From: UBA10133 sp964348455
GTDB lineage: Bacteria; Patescibacteriota; Microgenomatia; UBA1400; MFAQ01
Direction of reading: 5' to 3'
NCBI GenBank assembly: GCA_964348455.1
Contig: CAYGCQ010000001.1
Span: 62,001 to 126,000, forward strand
Length of the DNA stretch: 64,000 bases
Each line of letters begins with the position of its first letter. The first letter of the stretch is position 1. Below are positions 23,594 through 33,179 of the stretch, in pieces. The notes below the pieces were generated by a model. That model was given only the letters and a program-made list of their open reading frames with translations. It did no database searches and was not told the DNA's origin. Position numbers and translations under genes: made by a program.

Positions 23594-25327
23594 ATGAGTT
23601 TTTTTAAAAAAAACTTTTGGATCATTATTCTATCTACACTGTTAATAGCCACATCAGCTATTAAAGTTGCCGAGGTCTACAACGGCAACTTCCCATTTAC
23701 CACAGACCAAGGGAGAGACATGGTGGATATACGGCACATGGTCGTTACACACACTCCTAGACTTGTGGGTCCGACAACCAGTATCAACGGAGTCCTCTTG
23801 GGTCCATTCTGGTACTACTTCAATCTAATCCCCTTTATAGCCGGCGGCGGAGATCCTTCATACATCGTTTACTGGCAGATTCTTTGGTACCAAATCTCAG
23901 TCATTACTCTTTGGTTAGTTCTGAAAAGAAAGAATGCAAACTTAGCCGGCATAATTTCCCTCATCTTACTGCTTATGCCCACAGGTTTTAACGCGGCACG
24001 GTATTTCTGGAACGCAAACTCCATGCCCATTTTTACTGCCTTATATTTTGCAGCTCTCATCTGGGCTCTATCCCCCGATGTCATTCCTGCGAAGGCAGGA
24101 ATCCACAAACACCAAGCCGCATCACGTGTCATTCCGGGTTTGACCCGGAATCTATACAAATCGCTCAACTTTAAATTATTTACCCTAGGCCTTATCTCTG
24201 GTCTTGCCATGCAAGTCGAAGCCGCCTTTGGCATTCTTTTATTTCCTTTCGCCTTTATATATTTGCTATATTGTCATCCCCGATCCAGGAGTCGCCTGGG
24301 AGACCCTGATCGGGAATCTATGCAAATGAAACTCAAAAAAACAATCCCCCTTATCTTTGGTTTTGGCTTAACACTCCTCCCTCAAATCTTGTTTGAACTC
24401 AAGCACGGCTTCATTATGACAAAGATCTTGATTAATGAGATTATAGGAAGAGGGGGTATGTTGGGCGAAAAAATTAATTTTTCAGAAAGATTAATTCAAA
24501 GAAAAGAGCATCTTCTAGATCTGATCCAGCACTCCAGCCACCTCCCTCCAAATACTATTCTTGGCCTCTTTATCCTCGCCCTCATCGTCTATATCATTAG
24601 TCATTCAAGATCTAATCGGGCATCTAAAAAAAATAATACAAATTCAAATTATTTAGATATTTGGACCCTCTCTTTCTTCTTCATTCTCTTCTCAGCTATC
24701 TTCTACCTTCTTTTTCCACAGAAGCTAAAGATCTGGTACACCTTGGGTTTTTCGATTCCGCTAGCAATTTTTATCGGCAGTTTCTTTAATTACTTGTTTG
24801 AGCGTAAGCTTTTTATTTTCAAGCTTATGGCTATCGGACTGCTCATCATGACAGTTTTCTACTCCTTAAAATCTCAAGTTGACTACACCAGAGATGTAGC
24901 CTCTAAGGTCTCGGACGATAGAAGTAATATGAAGAATGAGTTGTCTGCCATTGATTGGGTTTATGAGAATGCAGCGGGTAGGGGATTTAATGTCTACAGC
25001 TATCTTCCTTCGGTCTACGACTTTCCCTACAATCATTTATTCTGGTGGTATGGAAGCTCTAAATATGGCTACGAACCAGCAGAAACAGCTTATTTGCCTG
25101 GCCAGCCGGAGTACATCAGGGATGTTGATAAGCTCTGGACCAAGAAAAAGCCGGTAGACCTGGAATATCCAATCACCTTTCTTATCATCGAAGAAGACTT
25201 CGATATGCCGGAAAGAACCGAAGCTTGGCTGGGAAATTTTGCTCATCTATGCATAGTTAAGAAAGAAGTGTTTCCGTGGCATGCTCAGGTAAGGATGCTA
25301 ACGTCAAATTGTCTTCCAGATAATTAA
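23594..25327 (+). CDS. PMT-like GT-C glycosyltransferase with repeat inserts
   Basis: 577 residues, about 11 membrane segments. The first loop reads FTTDQGRDMVDIRHMV; the catalytic Asp is present (D38) but the usual Glu is Gln39, a variant that defines one branch of this family or alters activity. RLVGPTTSINGVLLGPFWYYFNL and RYFWNANSMPIFTALYF are further family blocks. Three clear repeats are translated in frame: near residue 163 (VIPAKAGIH), 179 (VIPGLTRNLYK) and 227 (CHPRSRSRLGDPDRES). A decayed fourth lies near residue 336 (SHSRSNRAS). All sit in loops between hydrophobic segments. Confidence 0.83.
   Translation: MSFFKKNFWIIILSTLLIATSAIKVAEVYNGNFPFTTDQGRDMVDIRHMVVTHTPRLVGPTTSINGVLLGPFWYYFNLIPFIAGGGDPSYIVYWQILWYQISVITLWLVLKRKNANLAGIISLILLLMPTGFNAARYFWNANSMPIFTALYFAALIWALSPDVIPAKAGIHKHQAASRVIPGLTRNLYKSLNFKLFTLGLISGLAMQVEAAFGILLFPFAFIYLLYCHPRSRSRLGDPDRESMQMKLKKTIPLIFGFGLTLLPQILFELKHGFIMTKILINEIIGRGGMLGEKINFSERLIQRKEHLLDLIQHSSHLPPNTILGLFILALIVYIISHSRSNRASKKNNTNSNYLDIWTLSFFFILFSAIFYLLFPQKLKIWYTLGFSIPLAIFIGSFFNYLFERKLFIFKLMAIGLLIMTVFYSLKSQVDYTRDVASKVSDDRSNMKNELSAIDWVYENAAGRGFNVYSYLPSVYDFPYNHLFWWYGSSKYGYEPAETAYLPGQPEYIRDVDKLWTKKKPVDLEYPITFLIIEEDFDMPERTEAWLGNFAHLCIVKKEVFPWHAQVRMLTSNCLPDN
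24080..24159 (+). repeat. Two in-frame repeats
   Basis: 24080-24107 (GTCATTCCTGCGAAGGCAGG) and 24128-24159 (GTCATTCCGGGTTTGACCCG), 20 bp apart, inside the gene 23594-25327. Confidence 0.9.
24273..24321 (+). repeat. In-frame repeat with nested module
   Basis: GTCATCCCCGATC, nested CAGGAGTCGCCTGGGAGACC, then CTGATCGGGAATCTAT. Translated as CHPRSRSRLGDPDRES. Confidence 0.9.
24600..24625 (+). repeat. Decayed palindromic repeat
   Basis: GTCATTCAAGATCTAATCGG... ending GCATCT differs from the GTCATTCCCGACC family at several places but keeps head and tail. Translated as SHSRSNRAS, which is HSRPDRES with changes. Probably an old copy. Confidence 0.55.
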
Positions 25328-25340
25328 TTACTCCATACCA

Positions 25341-25354
25341 TCCGCCTAGGCGGA
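25341..25354. repeat. Short perfect palindrome before a start codon
   Basis: TCCGCCTAGGCGGA followed by TCTATA, 17 bp before the ATG at 25372. The tail resembles the ends of the longer repeats, and the CCGCC/GGCGG arms resemble a nested module seen at 48479, 58057 and 62091. Confidence 0.6.
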
Positions 25355-25371
25355 TCTATATATTAAACAAA

Positions 25372-26829
25372 ATGAACCTTAAAAGAATTATTGCACTCAT
25401 AGTAATTTTGATTTCTTCGCTTTTAATTTATAATCACAAACTTTTGGAAGTACCAACCAGTCTTACGGTTGATGAGGCGGCTTTTGGTTACAACGCAGCT
25501 CTTCTGGCTAAAACAGGTAGGGATGAAAGAGGTCTTCGTATGCCCATGTTTGTCCTTTCGATAAACGGTAAGGACTGGCGCCAGCCGGTAACACAGTACT
25601 ATTTGGCAGGTCTCTTCAAAGTATTTGGATCCTCGTTATACTTATTAAGATTTTCCAGTGTCATTATTGTTCTGGCTTCTGTCTGGGCCATATATATTTT
25701 GACTGCAGATTTGATGGGTGGAAATTGGGGGCTAGTCGCTGCTATATCACTTGCAACCATGCCAATCATGCTCATACAAGGACACTTGGGGCTAGACAAT
25801 ATCATGCCTGTTCCTTTTACAATCCTTTGGCTATGGTCATTATTTTCATACAGACACAAGCGTGATTGGCGATGGCTTGCCCTTTCGGCTTTTGCCTTAG
25901 GTATCAGTTTCTACTCATATAAGGGGATGAGGGCTATTGTTCCCATGTGGTTAATTACTTCTGTTATCTATTTATTAGCTATCAGGAAAAACTGGAAAGA
26001 ATGGTTCAAATCATCTTTTGTGCTGGGACTTAGCTTTCTTCCTTTTTTGGCGATAATTCCATATATTGAAAAAAACTTTAGTGGAGCCATACTAGGAGGA
26101 GCCAATCCTACCTGGAACAATTTTTACGAATTAGCTATTCCTTATTTATCTTCCTTTGACTTATCCTACTTATTTGTAAGGGGTGACGCTTTGCTTTTTC
26201 ACTCTACTGGTAGGCATGGCATGATGTTGCTGGCAACCTTACCATGGATTCTTCTTGGTATTTATAGAATGTTGCTTGGAAAAAATGCAGAATTTAAAAC
26301 GATGCTACTGGCTCTAGTTGCAGGCCCTTTGCTATACAGTGTGGTCGGCTCAGAGCATCGCTACAGTCGACTTCTCTGCATGTTGCCATTGTATGCATTA
26401 ACCATCACCGTGGGTGTCAAGCATTTATGGGAAAACAGAAAAACTAAATGGAGTATTTTGGGGGCTGTCGCGCTTCTAATGGTCTTTGTTAACTTTGGGG
26501 ATTTTGTAAGATACTATTGGAAAACTTATCCTGGTGTTACTCTCACTCTTCTGGGGAAGATGGATTATTATCGAGACTTCGAAACACTGGCAACAGAGTC
26601 AAGGAAGCTAAACCTCGAACCAGTACTAAGTGGAATGGTAGCGAACACTACAGGAGAGATCGGAAAATTCTTTCAAGTCGTGTATTTTGGTCGACTCCTA
26701 GAAACCGTCTCTGATGATAGAGGTGCACAAGAAGGGCAGGCTATGCTTACACAAAGAAAAGAAATAGATGGAAATACATTGATGGGTACCAATCAGGCCC
26801 TATACTTTGTTCAGGTTCCAGAGCAATAG
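25372..26829 (+). CDS. PMT-like GT-C glycosyltransferase
   Basis: 485 residues, about 11 membrane segments. SLTVDEAAFGYNAALLAKTGRDERG holds the D34-E35 pair and the GYN...TGRDE block shared with the tandem array at 36.8-48.3 kb, so it belongs to the same paralogue group. KDWRQPVTQYYLAGLFKVFG is the second loop block. The C-terminal outer region (about 390-485) is short. It contains no palindromic repeat and marks the start of a repeat-free block that reaches 36.8 kb. It is convergent with the YfhO-like gene (6-bp gap). Confidence 0.86.
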   Translation: MNLKRIIALIVILISSLLIYNHKLLEVPTSLTVDEAAFGYNAALLAKTGRDERGLRMPMFVLSINGKDWRQPVTQYYLAGLFKVFGSSLYLLRFSSVIIVLASVWAIYILTADLMGGNWGLVAAISLATMPIMLIQGHLGLDNIMPVPFTILWLWSLFSYRHKRDWRWLALSAFALGISFYSYKGMRAIVPMWLITSVIYLLAIRKNWKEWFKSSFVLGLSFLPFLAIIPYIEKNFSGAILGGANPTWNNFYELAIPYLSSFDLSYLFVRGDALLFHSTGRHGMMLLATLPWILLGIYRMLLGKNAEFKTMLLALVAGPLLYSVVGSEHRYSRLLCMLPLYALTITVGVKHLWENRKTKWSILGAVALLMVFVNFGDFVRYYWKTYPGVTLTLLGKMDYYRDFETLATESRKLNLEPVLSGMVANTTGEIGKFFQVVYFGRLLETVSDDRGAQEGQAMLTQRKEIDGNTLMGTNQALYFVQVPEQ

Positions 26830-26835
26830 ATAGGC

Positions 26836-29088
26836 TTACTTGCGTCTTTTGTAGAAGTAGGTCAGACTCCCAAGCGTCAGCAGAAGACTAATACCACTAA
26901 TCTTCATTCCAAGCCAAAAGCTTGCAGGCTGATAATCAAACACGACTTCTCCAGTGTCATCATTTAGCTTGATGCATCTAAAGATTCCGTCGCATTTTTC
27001 TATATCGGTTTCTTTGTCATTCACAAAAGCCTTCCATCCCGGATACCATGTATCGGCCAGTAACAGTGTTTTTCCTTTACCACCATCATAAGAAATTTTT
27101 ACGATATTTGGGGTATAAGAAGTGATTTTTACGTCACCACCATTATCACCTACGAGTCTTGCTCTGGCCTTGTAGTTAGTATTCTCTAGCACAGCTGTTT
27201 CGTTGGTTTCAAATACTTTTTTCCATTCTTTTTGATCAATCGTGTAGTTTATATCATCTCCGCCCAGCTTTCCCAACTTTCCACGTTTTACTACAAGAAG
27301 ATACTTGACATTAAACTCTCCAAGAGCTTTTGAGTCATATCTCTCTAATTGCGAATATCTAGATATATTCCCACTAAAATCAGCATTTATTATTTCCAAA
27401 TAAGCCTCCGTATATTCCTTTACTGCCATTGGATCATATCCAGAGGGACTCATCAGGCGATACTGCATCCACGTGGCCGGAGGCAAGACTTCAGCCCTTT
27501 CCCTGTCGATTCTAATCACCTCATTTTTAGATTTTTCCTTAAGATAGCTAATAGAAGGTGTCTCGGGATAAACAATTCTTGCAGGCACAAATGGTAAATA
27601 TTTCCAGCCAAATCTAAACATTTCCAGACAAGTTGTGATAAGTAAAAGAGCGGTGAATATTTTCCATTTTTTAGACAATAGAAAAGTAACAGAATATACT
27701 CCGATTAATGCTCCTGGCAACAGAAGATTTCTAAGGGTAACAAGTCTTTTCTCATCTAAATTTAAAAAAGGGTTAGTGTTTGATGCAAGTATTGCATCAT
27801 TTGTTTTGGCTAGGTAATATAAAACACTATAAGCAAGACAAACAATACCTATTGTGGCCAATATTTTTTTATAGTTAATTTTCTCCAGATTTGAAATTAC
27901 GATACCGGAAAGCACAGCCAGACTCATCGAGAAGATTACAGCCACTCTCCCGGCTGCACTAGTAGAGATGCCCGGAACTTTATATTCATAAACAGACCGT
28001 CCCAAGGAAGTATCAAATCCGAATAAAAATGAAAGTATAGCTAGTGCAACAAAAAATCTAACGTATTTGTTTTCTTTAAAGAGGAAAAGAGATAATATGA
28101 AGCCAAATACCGCCAAAACTCCGGTATAAAAAATTGCCTCATGGTAATTAAAAACTCCGAAGAAGTTCCCTGTGGCGGGGTTCCCAAAATAATCAGGGGC
28201 GATTAAAGTTGCAAGATATTTTAAGGGTAGTAAGCCATTGTTATATCCCGAAATATACTTATCCACGGTTCTCATTCCATATTTTGTTAATTCTATGGTT
28301 GGTAGTAGTTGGAGAGCAGAGAGTCCTACAGATAAAACACCGGGAATAAGCATAGCTCCAATGTCTCTAAAGTCTTTTTTCTCCACCCATTTCCACAAAA
28401 AATAAACGACGGTTAATATTGAGATATAAACCATTATTTGAAAGTGCCCCGATGTAATTAGAAGAAAGAATATAAAAGGTAACCAGTAAAGATGGTAGAT
28501 TTTTTTAGAGCTAAAATAATTTTCAAGAACTATGAAAATGATAGGCATCCAAATCATCGCGTGAGCCGCAGTCACAAATTGAGCCCAGCTAATAGCAAAA
28601 CCGGAAAAAGCATAAATAATTGCGCCAGTCGTGGCACCAATATCATTCAATTTAATACGCTTGAGATATAAGTACATGGTTACAGCGCTTGCGAAAGACG
28701 GGAAAATCACCAGGAAATCCCAACCGGCTATATCACCGAATAGCACCGACACAATATTGAATGGGTAAAATACTCCGGAGTGAAAGTTGGCAAGTAGGGG
28801 GTATCCGGAGTAAGAGTAGGGATTCCACAAGGGGATTTGGAGATGCCTCCAACTTTCTGCTATTAGACTCTTCCACATATAGAACTGAGAAAAAATATCG
28901 GAAATTAAAGGATTTTTAATGGGAACACCTGCGACATATCCCCATTTACTCTCGAGCCAAGGCTCGTAAGCCCCCACCATTAGGTCCCCGGGGAATGGCA
29001 CATACCCTTTGAGAAATACTTTCCAAAAATAACCAATGGTCGCCAGTAAGAAAACTAAAATTGGCCAATATTGAAGAATTTTTTTCAT
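26836..29088 (-). CDS. YfhO-like large membrane protein
   Basis: 750 residues from the ATG at 29088; a longer frame to 29142 would overlap the divergent gene. About 13 membrane segments follow a first loop with YVPFPGDLMVGAYEPW and LISDIFSQFYMW, and the signature IPLWNPYSYSGYPLLANFHSGVFYP. A C-terminal beta-rich outer domain (about 600-715, with ADTWYPGWKAFVNDKE) is followed by one last membrane helix. This layout is that of YfhO (GT-C-like) proteins, linked to glycosylation of lipoteichoic acid or other surface polymers in Firmicutes. It is head-to-head with a diverged paralogue at 29126. Confidence 0.88.
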   Translation of the reverse strand: MKKILQYWPILVFLLATIGYFWKVFLKGYVPFPGDLMVGAYEPWLESKWGYVAGVPIKNPLISDIFSQFYMWKSLIAESWRHLQIPLWNPYSYSGYPLLANFHSGVFYPFNIVSVLFGDIAGWDFLVIFPSFASAVTMYLYLKRIKLNDIGATTGAIIYAFSGFAISWAQFVTAAHAMIWMPIIFIVLENYFSSKKIYHLYWLPFIFFLLITSGHFQIMVYISILTVVYFLWKWVEKKDFRDIGAMLIPGVLSVGLSALQLLPTIELTKYGMRTVDKYISGYNNGLLPLKYLATLIAPDYFGNPATGNFFGVFNYHEAIFYTGVLAVFGFILSLFLFKENKYVRFFVALAILSFLFGFDTSLGRSVYEYKVPGISTSAAGRVAVIFSMSLAVLSGIVISNLEKINYKKILATIGIVCLAYSVLYYLAKTNDAILASNTNPFLNLDEKRLVTLRNLLLPGALIGVYSVTFLLSKKWKIFTALLLITTCLEMFRFGWKYLPFVPARIVYPETPSISYLKEKSKNEVIRIDRERAEVLPPATWMQYRLMSPSGYDPMAVKEYTEAYLEIINADFSGNISRYSQLERYDSKALGEFNVKYLLVVKRGKLGKLGGDDINYTIDQKEWKKVFETNETAVLENTNYKARARLVGDNGGDVKITSYTPNIVKISYDGGKGKTLLLADTWYPGWKAFVNDKETDIEKCDGIFRCIKLNDDTGEVVFDYQPASFWLGMKISGISLLLTLGSLTYFYKRRK

Positions 29089-29097
29089 TGTATTCTT

Positions 29098-29118
29098 ATT
29101 ATAGCTAGCGAGTATAAT
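29098..29118. promoter_or_regulatory. Divergent -10 boxes between two YfhO genes
   Basis: ATTATA at 29098-29103 reads TATAAT on the minus strand, 9 bp from the ATG at 29088. TATAAT at 29113-29118 lies 7 bp before the ATG at 29126. Only 37 bp separate the two genes, so both messages are nearly leaderless and the two promoters must overlap. Confidence 0.6.
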
Positions 29119-29125
29119 TTTCGAT

Positions 29126-31456
29126 ATGGTGCAATCTATCAAGTCTAATTTGTTTAGGATTAAGCTTGTTTCGGGGTTTTTGGTGCCTGTCTTAACAATG
29201 CTGTTTGTTGTTGGGTTGCTATTTTATCCGTATTTCAAAGACAATCGTGCCCCGATTGCTTTGGATATTCCAGTTGGAATGTATTATCCCTGGTATAACG
29301 ACACGTTTGGATATGCTGTCCGGCCACCAGTTAAGAATTCTCTAATTTCAGATACTGTAAGTCAATTTTGGATCTGGAGAAATAGAGCTGTACCGCAATT
29401 AGGATTGGGAAAGGTTGATATTTGGAATCCTTACTCATTTTCTGGATATGAGATGTCTCCTTGGTTCCATACTATATTATTTTCTCCTCTTAACATATTC
29501 TATTTTGTTCTTCCGGTTGTGGATGCAATGTCATTCATTGTTATATCTCAAGTAATTGTGTCATTGGTGGGTGGATTCTTGCTTGGTAAGTCTCTCTATT
29601 CCAGCTCTCTAGTTGGAGGATTCTTGGCTATTGGTTGGACAATGTCTAGTTATTTTGTGGGATGGCTCACCTGGGGGACTATTTCGTTCGCTTTGGCAAT
29701 GATTCCATGGTCTTTGTATTTTATTGAAAAGTATTTAAAAAGTAAAAATCAAAAAATTTTCTTATTTCTTACTGTATTATCTATTGCCGCGTTAATACTG
29801 TCTGGACATCCTCAGACTATTGGCTATGGGATGATAATCTTTTTTATATGGAGTTCTACAAGAAGTCTTACTGCAGGAAAAAGATTGTTACCTTCATTGC
29901 TTATGTCTACATCTGTCATTATAGTTGGGCTTTTGCTCTGTTCTCCGGCCATCTTTCCAAGCATAGAGATAGTCAAGAACTCGATCCGTTCGCATGAGTC
30001 GCTAGCAAATGTAAATTATGGCTTTATACCATGGAGTAAAATTCTTGTCGGCTTGTTCTCTGTAAATTTCTTTGGTAATCCATCTTCAGGAAACTACTTC
30101 GGTGGAGATTACAATTTTCAGGAGAAGTTTGTGAACTTTGGAACCATACCTCTCTTCTTTGCCATATATCAAACTATTAAGCTTGTTCGAACTCGGAAGT
30201 TTTCCTCATTGGATATACTGGGATTGAGCTTTTTTCTTATTGGTATTTTAATGGCCACTTCAGCTCCCTTGGGGTATTTAATCTATCGGTTTAATATGCC
30301 TTTACTTTCTACTAGTCCGGCTGGTAGAGCCACTATAATCATGATTTTTGGTGGAATGATCATGTCATGCTCAGGTTTAATAGATATTATTCAAAAGAAG
30401 CTTAACACCAGAGCTCTAGTTCACACAATAATATATTTTTTATCATTCCATTTAGCTGCCTACGGAATAGTGCTTGGATATTTGCGTCTAATTTCCACAT
30501 TCCCTGTTGATGTAGCATTTTTCTACCAATCAATAAAATCAAATTTTACTACTGCGGCTCGAAATACGATTTATCCTATGGGTATATTCTTTATCCTATC
30601 TTCATTAATTCTGTTTATCAAAAAAACTGGAAAATTTACCCTACCAATTTCATTTTTTATAGTCATTTTAATGTTTCTAGAAGGCTTTATATTCTTTAGA
30701 AAAATTACCCCATTTGTTCCCAAGAACTTATACTTTCCCAGCACTCCATCCTTGAACTACATCCAAGAAAGATACAAATCTACTCAAGATTTCTTCAGAG
30801 TAGAGCGAGAGTCTGGAGAGCTGCTACCGCCAAATATGTGGGAGGTATTTGGATTCTACTCAACTTCTGGATATGACCCCATCGCACCTCTTCCCTATGA
30901 AAAATATATGATTAAAAAAGAGGTAAAGGGTAACTACAGTCGCTACTTTGAAAATGGAGATGCTGTAGATAAGCTTGAAAATCTGGGAGTACGATATTTT
31001 TTGGTACTAAGACGCAATAAAGAAGCGATTCCTGTAAGTGGTAGTTCCCTCTCCTACAAGATAAATCAGAAGGTGTGGAAACCAGTTTTTTCAGAGGGAC
31101 CAGTTGAGATATTAGAGAACTCAAATTACAAACCGCCTTACTTCTTAGATAAGCAGCAGAAGTCTGATTTTATTTCACTTGTAGGCAAAAAGTCTGACTA
31201 CTGGGAATTCGAGATTCAGTCCAGTACAAGCCAAAATTTTGTCCTTATGGAAAACAATTCCAAAAGCTGGTTGGCGTATGTTGACGGCAACAAAGTAGCT
31301 ATAAGTTCATATGAGGGTACATTTAAACAGGTTGCCATTCCCAGTGGAAAGCATAAACTTCAGTTTTCATACCAGAATAAAGATCTCAGAACTGGATTGA
31401 TCATTTCAGTCGTTATTTGGGTTTCCTGTGTAGTTTATCTGCTTCTGTTCTCGTAA
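29126..31456 (+). CDS. YfhO-like large membrane protein
   Basis: 776 residues with about 13 membrane segments. The first loop has RAPIALDIPVGMYYPWYND and NSLISDTVSQFWIWRN, then VDIWNPYSFSGYEMSPWFH, aligning block for block with the gene at 26836-29088 (WNPYSxSGY, SPAGRA). The C-terminal outer domain (about 560-750) includes LEFSYQNKD-like LQFSYQNKD (731-750 region) before the last helix. It is a probable GT-C enzyme of the YfhO type. It carries no palindromic repeats. The GT2 gene at 31482 follows after 25 bp with its own -10 box. Confidence 0.86.
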   Translation: MVQSIKSNLFRIKLVSGFLVPVLTMLFVVGLLFYPYFKDNRAPIALDIPVGMYYPWYNDTFGYAVRPPVKNSLISDTVSQFWIWRNRAVPQLGLGKVDIWNPYSFSGYEMSPWFHTILFSPLNIFYFVLPVVDAMSFIVISQVIVSLVGGFLLGKSLYSSSLVGGFLAIGWTMSSYFVGWLTWGTISFALAMIPWSLYFIEKYLKSKNQKIFLFLTVLSIAALILSGHPQTIGYGMIIFFIWSSTRSLTAGKRLLPSLLMSTSVIIVGLLLCSPAIFPSIEIVKNSIRSHESLANVNYGFIPWSKILVGLFSVNFFGNPSSGNYFGGDYNFQEKFVNFGTIPLFFAIYQTIKLVRTRKFSSLDILGLSFFLIGILMATSAPLGYLIYRFNMPLLSTSPAGRATIIMIFGGMIMSCSGLIDIIQKKLNTRALVHTIIYFLSFHLAAYGIVLGYLRLISTFPVDVAFFYQSIKSNFTTAARNTIYPMGIFFILSSLILFIKKTGKFTLPISFFIVILMFLEGFIFFRKITPFVPKNLYFPSTPSLNYIQERYKSTQDFFRVERESGELLPPNMWEVFGFYSTSGYDPIAPLPYEKYMIKKEVKGNYSRYFENGDAVDKLENLGVRYFLVLRRNKEAIPVSGSSLSYKINQKVWKPVFSEGPVEILENSNYKPPYFLDKQQKSDFISLVGKKSDYWEFEIQSSTSQNFVLMENNSKSWLAYVDGNKVAISSYEGTFKQVAIPSGKHKLQFSYQNKDLRTGLIISVVIWVSCVVYLLLFS

Positions 31457-31469
31457 TATCAACTAAGAC

Positions 31470-31475
31470 TATAAT
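31470..31475 (+). promoter_or_regulatory. -10 box of GT2 gene at 31482
   Basis: TATAAT ends 6 bp before the GTG at 31482; no clear -35 element. Confidence 0.5.
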
Positions 31476-31481
31476 AAACCT

Positions 31482-32363
31482 GTGACCAGACAAGCAAGAA
31501 TCGATATCATCATTCCCTCTTACAACGCTCGATATTTACTGGAGAAAAACCTCCCATCAATTATCAAGAATACTGAAAATATCGGGAAATTGATAATAAT
31601 CGATAATGGCAGTGAAGATGACACTGTAGACTGGCTAAAGAAAAACTACCCCAAAACAGTTATCGTGAGAAACAATTCTAACCTTGGTTATACCAAACCA
31701 ATAAATCAGGGAGTAACAAAGTCTGACTCAGAGCTATTTATTCTCATCAACAATGATGTTCTTCCTAAGAAGGGTTATGAAACCTCAGCTTTACCATATT
31801 TTACAGATCCTGAAGTTTTTGCCGTTACCTTCAATGAAGAAGGTGCCTCTTGGCCAGACATGAATTGGTCCCAGGGAAAAATGCAGTTTTCTCATGGAAA
31901 GGACAAATCCAAACCTGTCCTGTCCGCCTGGGCGTCAGGCGGAAGTGCAATCTTTAGGAGGTCAATTTGGAATGAACTAGGTGGATTGGACGAAATCTAT
32001 GCTCCATTTTACTGGGAAGATATTGACATTGGTTACCGAGCTTGGAAGTCGGGTTTTAAAATCATCTGGGAGCCTCGTGCTGCTGTTGTTCACGATCATG
32101 AATCCACTTCCAAAAAACTAAACCCAAAATACATTAGCACGATAAAACAAAGGAATGAACTACTCTTTAACTGGCTAAACATTACAAATAAGAAATATAT
32201 TCGCCAGCATTTATATTTTTTGTTATCACACACTTTCCGACATCCAGGATATCTAAGAATAATTTTGATTGCCGGATGGAGATACCTAACGCATCCACAC
32301 TTAAAAAGAAAATTTATTATTTCCGATGAGAATGTCCTCTCTCATATTTCAAAGGCTATATGA
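31482..32363 (+). CDS. GT2 glycosyltransferase, rhamnosyltransferase-like
   Basis: 293 residues, GTG start. RIDIIIPSYNARYLLEKNL, IIDNGSEDDTVDWLKK, NLGYTKPINQG, FILINNDVLP and WASGGSAIFRRSIWNELGGLDEIYAPFYWEDIDIGYRAWKSG-type blocks give a clear GT2 enzyme. INNDV supplies the metal-binding Asp, and the EDIDIGYR block is the family's usual C-terminal catalytic region. It would add a sugar to a lipid-linked glycan in the cytoplasm. It overlaps the next GT2 gene by ATGA, so the two are translated together. Confidence 0.87.
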   Translation: MTRQARIDIIIPSYNARYLLEKNLPSIIKNTENIGKLIIIDNGSEDDTVDWLKKNYPKTVIVRNNSNLGYTKPINQGVTKSDSELFILINNDVLPKKGYETSALPYFTDPEVFAVTFNEEGASWPDMNWSQGKMQFSHGKDKSKPVLSAWASGGSAIFRRSIWNELGGLDEIYAPFYWEDIDIGYRAWKSGFKIIWEPRAAVVHDHESTSKKLNPKYISTIKQRNELLFNWLNITNKKYIRQHLYFLLSHTFRHPGYLRIILIAGWRYLTHPHLKRKFIISDENVLSHISKAI

Positions 32364-33175
32364 AACCTGAACTATCCATTATTACTGTTGGATTCAGGTC
32401 AGAAAAGACCATGGGTCCATTTCTGGACTCAATCCAGAAAAACCGTGACGGTATAAAAAAAGAAATTATAGTCGTGGATAACTATCCTGCAGATAAGGGA
32501 GCAACAGTCGCCGAAAAACACTCCACAAAACCAACCGTCATTCGAAACACAGAAAACGTCGGATTCTCTATTGCCATCAATCAGGGGATAAAGGTTTACA
32601 AGGGAAAATACATTTTGATTATCAATCCGGACACTAGAATCATTGGTTCTGCTTTGAAGAAGTTATTGGACTTTGCCAAGTCCACTTCCAAGCTCGGAGC
32701 TGTTGCTCCTAGACTCTTAAATTATAATGGCAAAATTCAGCCATCGTGCTTCAAGTTCCCCACCATATGGAACGCTATAAAGTACAATTTTTTTGGCTGC
32801 AAGACGTGTTTCAAGAAGTACAATCCTGGGGACAAGATTACTACTGTAGATGTAGCTGTCATGGCGGCATTCTTGGTCCCTAAAGCTACTTTAGACTACG
32901 TTGGCGGACTTGATGAGAGATATTTCCTCTACTATGAAGACGTTGAGTTTTGTAGAAGGCTTCACAAGTTTGGCCTACCTGTTTACTATCTTCCCGAGGC
33001 CAAGGTTAAGCATGCCCATGGTGTCAGTGGTAACTTCACTATGCATCTAAAAAGCCCCTTGTTAGCCTCTGCCAAGCTTTACTATGGTCCAGTGTATTTT
33101 GCCATATTAAATGCAGTTCTCTGGATTGGGCACAAGTGGCAAGTAATCTTAAGAGGAAAGCGTTTCCGAGATTAA
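32360..33175 (+). CDS. GT2 glycosyltransferase, rhamnosyltransferase-like
   Basis: 271 residues. LSIITVGFRSEKTMGPFLDSI, VVDNYPADKGA, NTENVGFSIAINQGI, LIINPDTRIIG and LDERYFLYYEDVEFCRRLHKFG match WbbL-like rhamnosyltransferases; NPDT is the metal site. The segment after 135 contains CFKFPTIWNAIKYNFFGCKTCFKKY, typical of the acceptor region. It is coupled to the GT2 gene before it and ends 5 bp before a convergent, frameshifted PMT gene. Confidence 0.88.
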   Translation: MKPELSIITVGFRSEKTMGPFLDSIQKNRDGIKKEIIVVDNYPADKGATVAEKHSTKPTVIRNTENVGFSIAINQGIKVYKGKYILIINPDTRIIGSALKKLLDFAKSTSKLGAVAPRLLNYNGKIQPSCFKFPTIWNAIKYNFFGCKTCFKKYNPGDKITTVDVAVMAAFLVPKATLDYVGGLDERYFLYYEDVEFCRRLHKFGLPVYYLPEAKVKHAHGVSGNFTMHLKSPLLASAKLYYGPVYFAILNAVLWIGHKWQVILRGKRFRD

Positions 33176-33179
33176 GTTC

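Noticed and set aside
31923..31944. Inverted repeat CCGCCTG/CAGGCGG inside a GT2 gene
   Set aside because: It encodes the conserved GT2 motif WASGGSAIF, so it is explained by protein conservation and is not one of the dispersed repeats.
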